Shown here piece by piece: positions 47,753 to 48,527 of a stretch of DNA of 48,527 nt; within the stretch, counting starts at the first letter, position 1, and the number at the start of each line of letters is the position of its first letter. The translations under genes were made by a program, and so were the position numbers. The DNA comes from a virus, in the IMG/VR virus record IMGVR_UViG_3300009124_000031, positions 1 to 48,527 of that record; one strand, given 5' to 3'. The notes under the pieces were generated by a model. The model was not told the origin of the DNA, ran no database searches, and worked only from the letters and a program-made list of their open reading frames with translations.

Positions 47753-48527
47753 GCAGCATCAATGTTAAGAAGCGAGATGGTTCCTTTGAACCGCTTAACC
47801 TAGATAAACTTCATAAGATGGTTGAGGAGGCGTGTGAGGGTCTCTCAGGGGTGTCTGAAAGTCAAGTAGAGATCAATTCCAACATCCAATTCTTTGACAA
47901 TATCACGACCGAAAATATTCAAGAAATTCTAATTCGTTCTGCTTCGGATCTTATCAGTTTGGATTATCCAAACTATCAATTTGTTGCTGCTCGTTTGCTT
48001 CTGTTCAGTCTTCGTAAGCAGGTGTTCAATAAGAACGTCTGGAAAGAGGGTATGCCCAGTGTATACGACGTAGCATTATATAATGCTACAGTTAATAAAG
48101 TTTACGATGAAGAAATCCTAGATAAGTATAGTGATGAAGATTGGGTCAAAGTTAATAGTTGGATTGATCATGATCGCGACTATCTATTCACTTATGCAGG
48201 TCTACGTCAGGTCGTTGACAAGTATCTCGTGCAGGATAGAAGCAGTGGCGAGGTATATGAAACCCCTCAGTATATGTACATGATGGTCGCCCTGACCCTG
48301 TTTTGTGATTACCCCCTATCATCAAGGCTCGATTATGTCAGACGATACTACAACGCGATCAGCAAGCACAAAATCAACATTCCCACACCTATCATGGCAG
48401 GGGTTAGAACTTCGCTTCGACAATTTGCTAGCTGTGTGCTTGTTGACAGCGATGACACCCTCGATAGTATCTTTACTAGCGATATGGCTATTGGCAGATA
48501 CGTTGCACAAAGGGCGGGCATCGGTAT
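47749..48527 (+). CDS. nrdA: Ribonucleotide reductase alpha subunit, 3' end cut by window edge
   Basis: The first 259 residues of class Ia reductase. The N-terminal ATP-cone region (NVKKRDGSFEPLNLDKLHKM) is followed by the catalytic-domain start with TPQYMYMMVALTLF, and then TPIMAGVRTSLRQFASCVLV, which holds the first active-site Cys. It makes dNTPs from host NDPs; gnd at 2022 could supply NADPH. Start ATG 47749 overlaps the gp61 stop (ATGA). The frame is open to the end of the window. Confidence 0.95.
   Translation, partial: MSSINVKKRDGSFEPLNLDKLHKMVEEACEGLSGVSESQVEINSNIQFFDNITTENIQEILIRSASDLISLDYPNYQFVAARLLLFSLRKQVFNKNVWKEGMPSVYDVALYNATVNKVYDEEILDKYSDEDWVKVNSWIDHDRDYLFTYAGLRQVVDKYLVQDRSSGEVYETPQYMYMMVALTLFCDYPLSSRLDYVRRYYNAISKHKINIPTPIMAGVRTSLRQFASCVLVDSDDTLDSIFTSDMAIGRYVAQRAGIG

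Noticed and set aside
1-48527. CRISPR arrays, insertion sequences, introns, inteins, rRNA, further tRNAs
   Set aside because: No repeat-spacer pattern, transposase, homing endonuclease, split replication gene or second cloverleaf was seen by eye; a covariance-model scan would be needed to exclude small RNAs.

Overview
The window is a contiguous piece of a T4-like cyanophage genome (a contractile-tailed phage of marine Synechococcus or Prochlorococcus). Three things point to this. The T4 virion block runs gp17-18-19-20-(gp67 position)-21-22-23. A nearly complete T4-type replication and recombination core is present (UvsY, UvsW, gp55, gp47, gp46, gp45, gp44, gp62, RegA, gp43, UvsX, gp41, gp61). 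Host-like metabolic genes are mixed in: plastocyanin, 6-phosphogluconate dehydrogenase, AdoMet decarboxylase, Hsp20, MazG, a 2OG-Fe(II) oxygenase and the alpha subunit of ribonucleotide reductase. Every protein gene I accept is on the + strand. Genes are packed with ATGA, TAATG or GTGA overlaps, and no stretch over about 120 bases lacks a gene.

Layout. 1-1240: the end of a virion-type protein and a basic DUF6321-like protein. 1301-3062: auxiliary metabolism, with plastocyanin (petE) and gnd. 3049-5296: a run of very small genes, many with one membrane helix. 5324-15123: the terminase, tail and head block (gp17 to gp23), with T4/cyanophage-type late promoters (CTAAATA, AATAAATA, TATAAATA) before several transcription units and a strong terminator after gp23. 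15189-15832: small unknown genes. 15857-18706: a gp19-like paralog, UvsY, UvsW and an Sm-like protein. 18761-22853: a consensus sigma-70-type promoter overlapped by an 18-bp perfect palindrome, then the late sigma factor gp55, gp47 and gp46. 22910-26752: a CobT-like VWA protein with a zinc-protease motif, an unknown gene, and a CobS-like AAA+ ATPase. 26739-31903: clamp, clamp loader, AdoMet decarboxylase, Dam methylase, a pyrimidine-dimer-glycosylase-like protein and RegA. 32018-38512: Hsp20, two more Sm-like proteins, DNA polymerase, UvsX, gp41 helicase and MazG. 38829-38914: tRNA-Ser(TGA). 38931-44138: an oxygenase, then a late-promoter operon of a putative PD-(D/E)XK nuclease, a KxDG covalent nucleotidyltransferase (ligase-like), an NMNAT-like nucleotidyltransferase, a small SH3/KOW-like protein and a modular EF-hand protein. 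44169-46776: late genes including an Ig-domain virion protein. 46763-48527: gp61 primase and the start of nrdA, cut by the window edge.

How it fits together. Host-type sigma-70 promoters appear to drive gp55 and the CobT/CobS-like region. gp55 would then direct host RNA polymerase to the late promoters in front of the head, tail and 39573-44138 units. Metabolic genes (gnd, petE, nrdA, MazG) would supply reducing power and nucleotides for the replisome genes.

The best candidate for an undescribed system is the coupled nuclease, ligase-like and NMNAT-like trio at 39573-42810 under a late promoter. Second are three Sm-like proteins that seem to be paralogs, and third the palindrome over the gp55 promoter. 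All family calls come from motif reading by eye; no database search was run.
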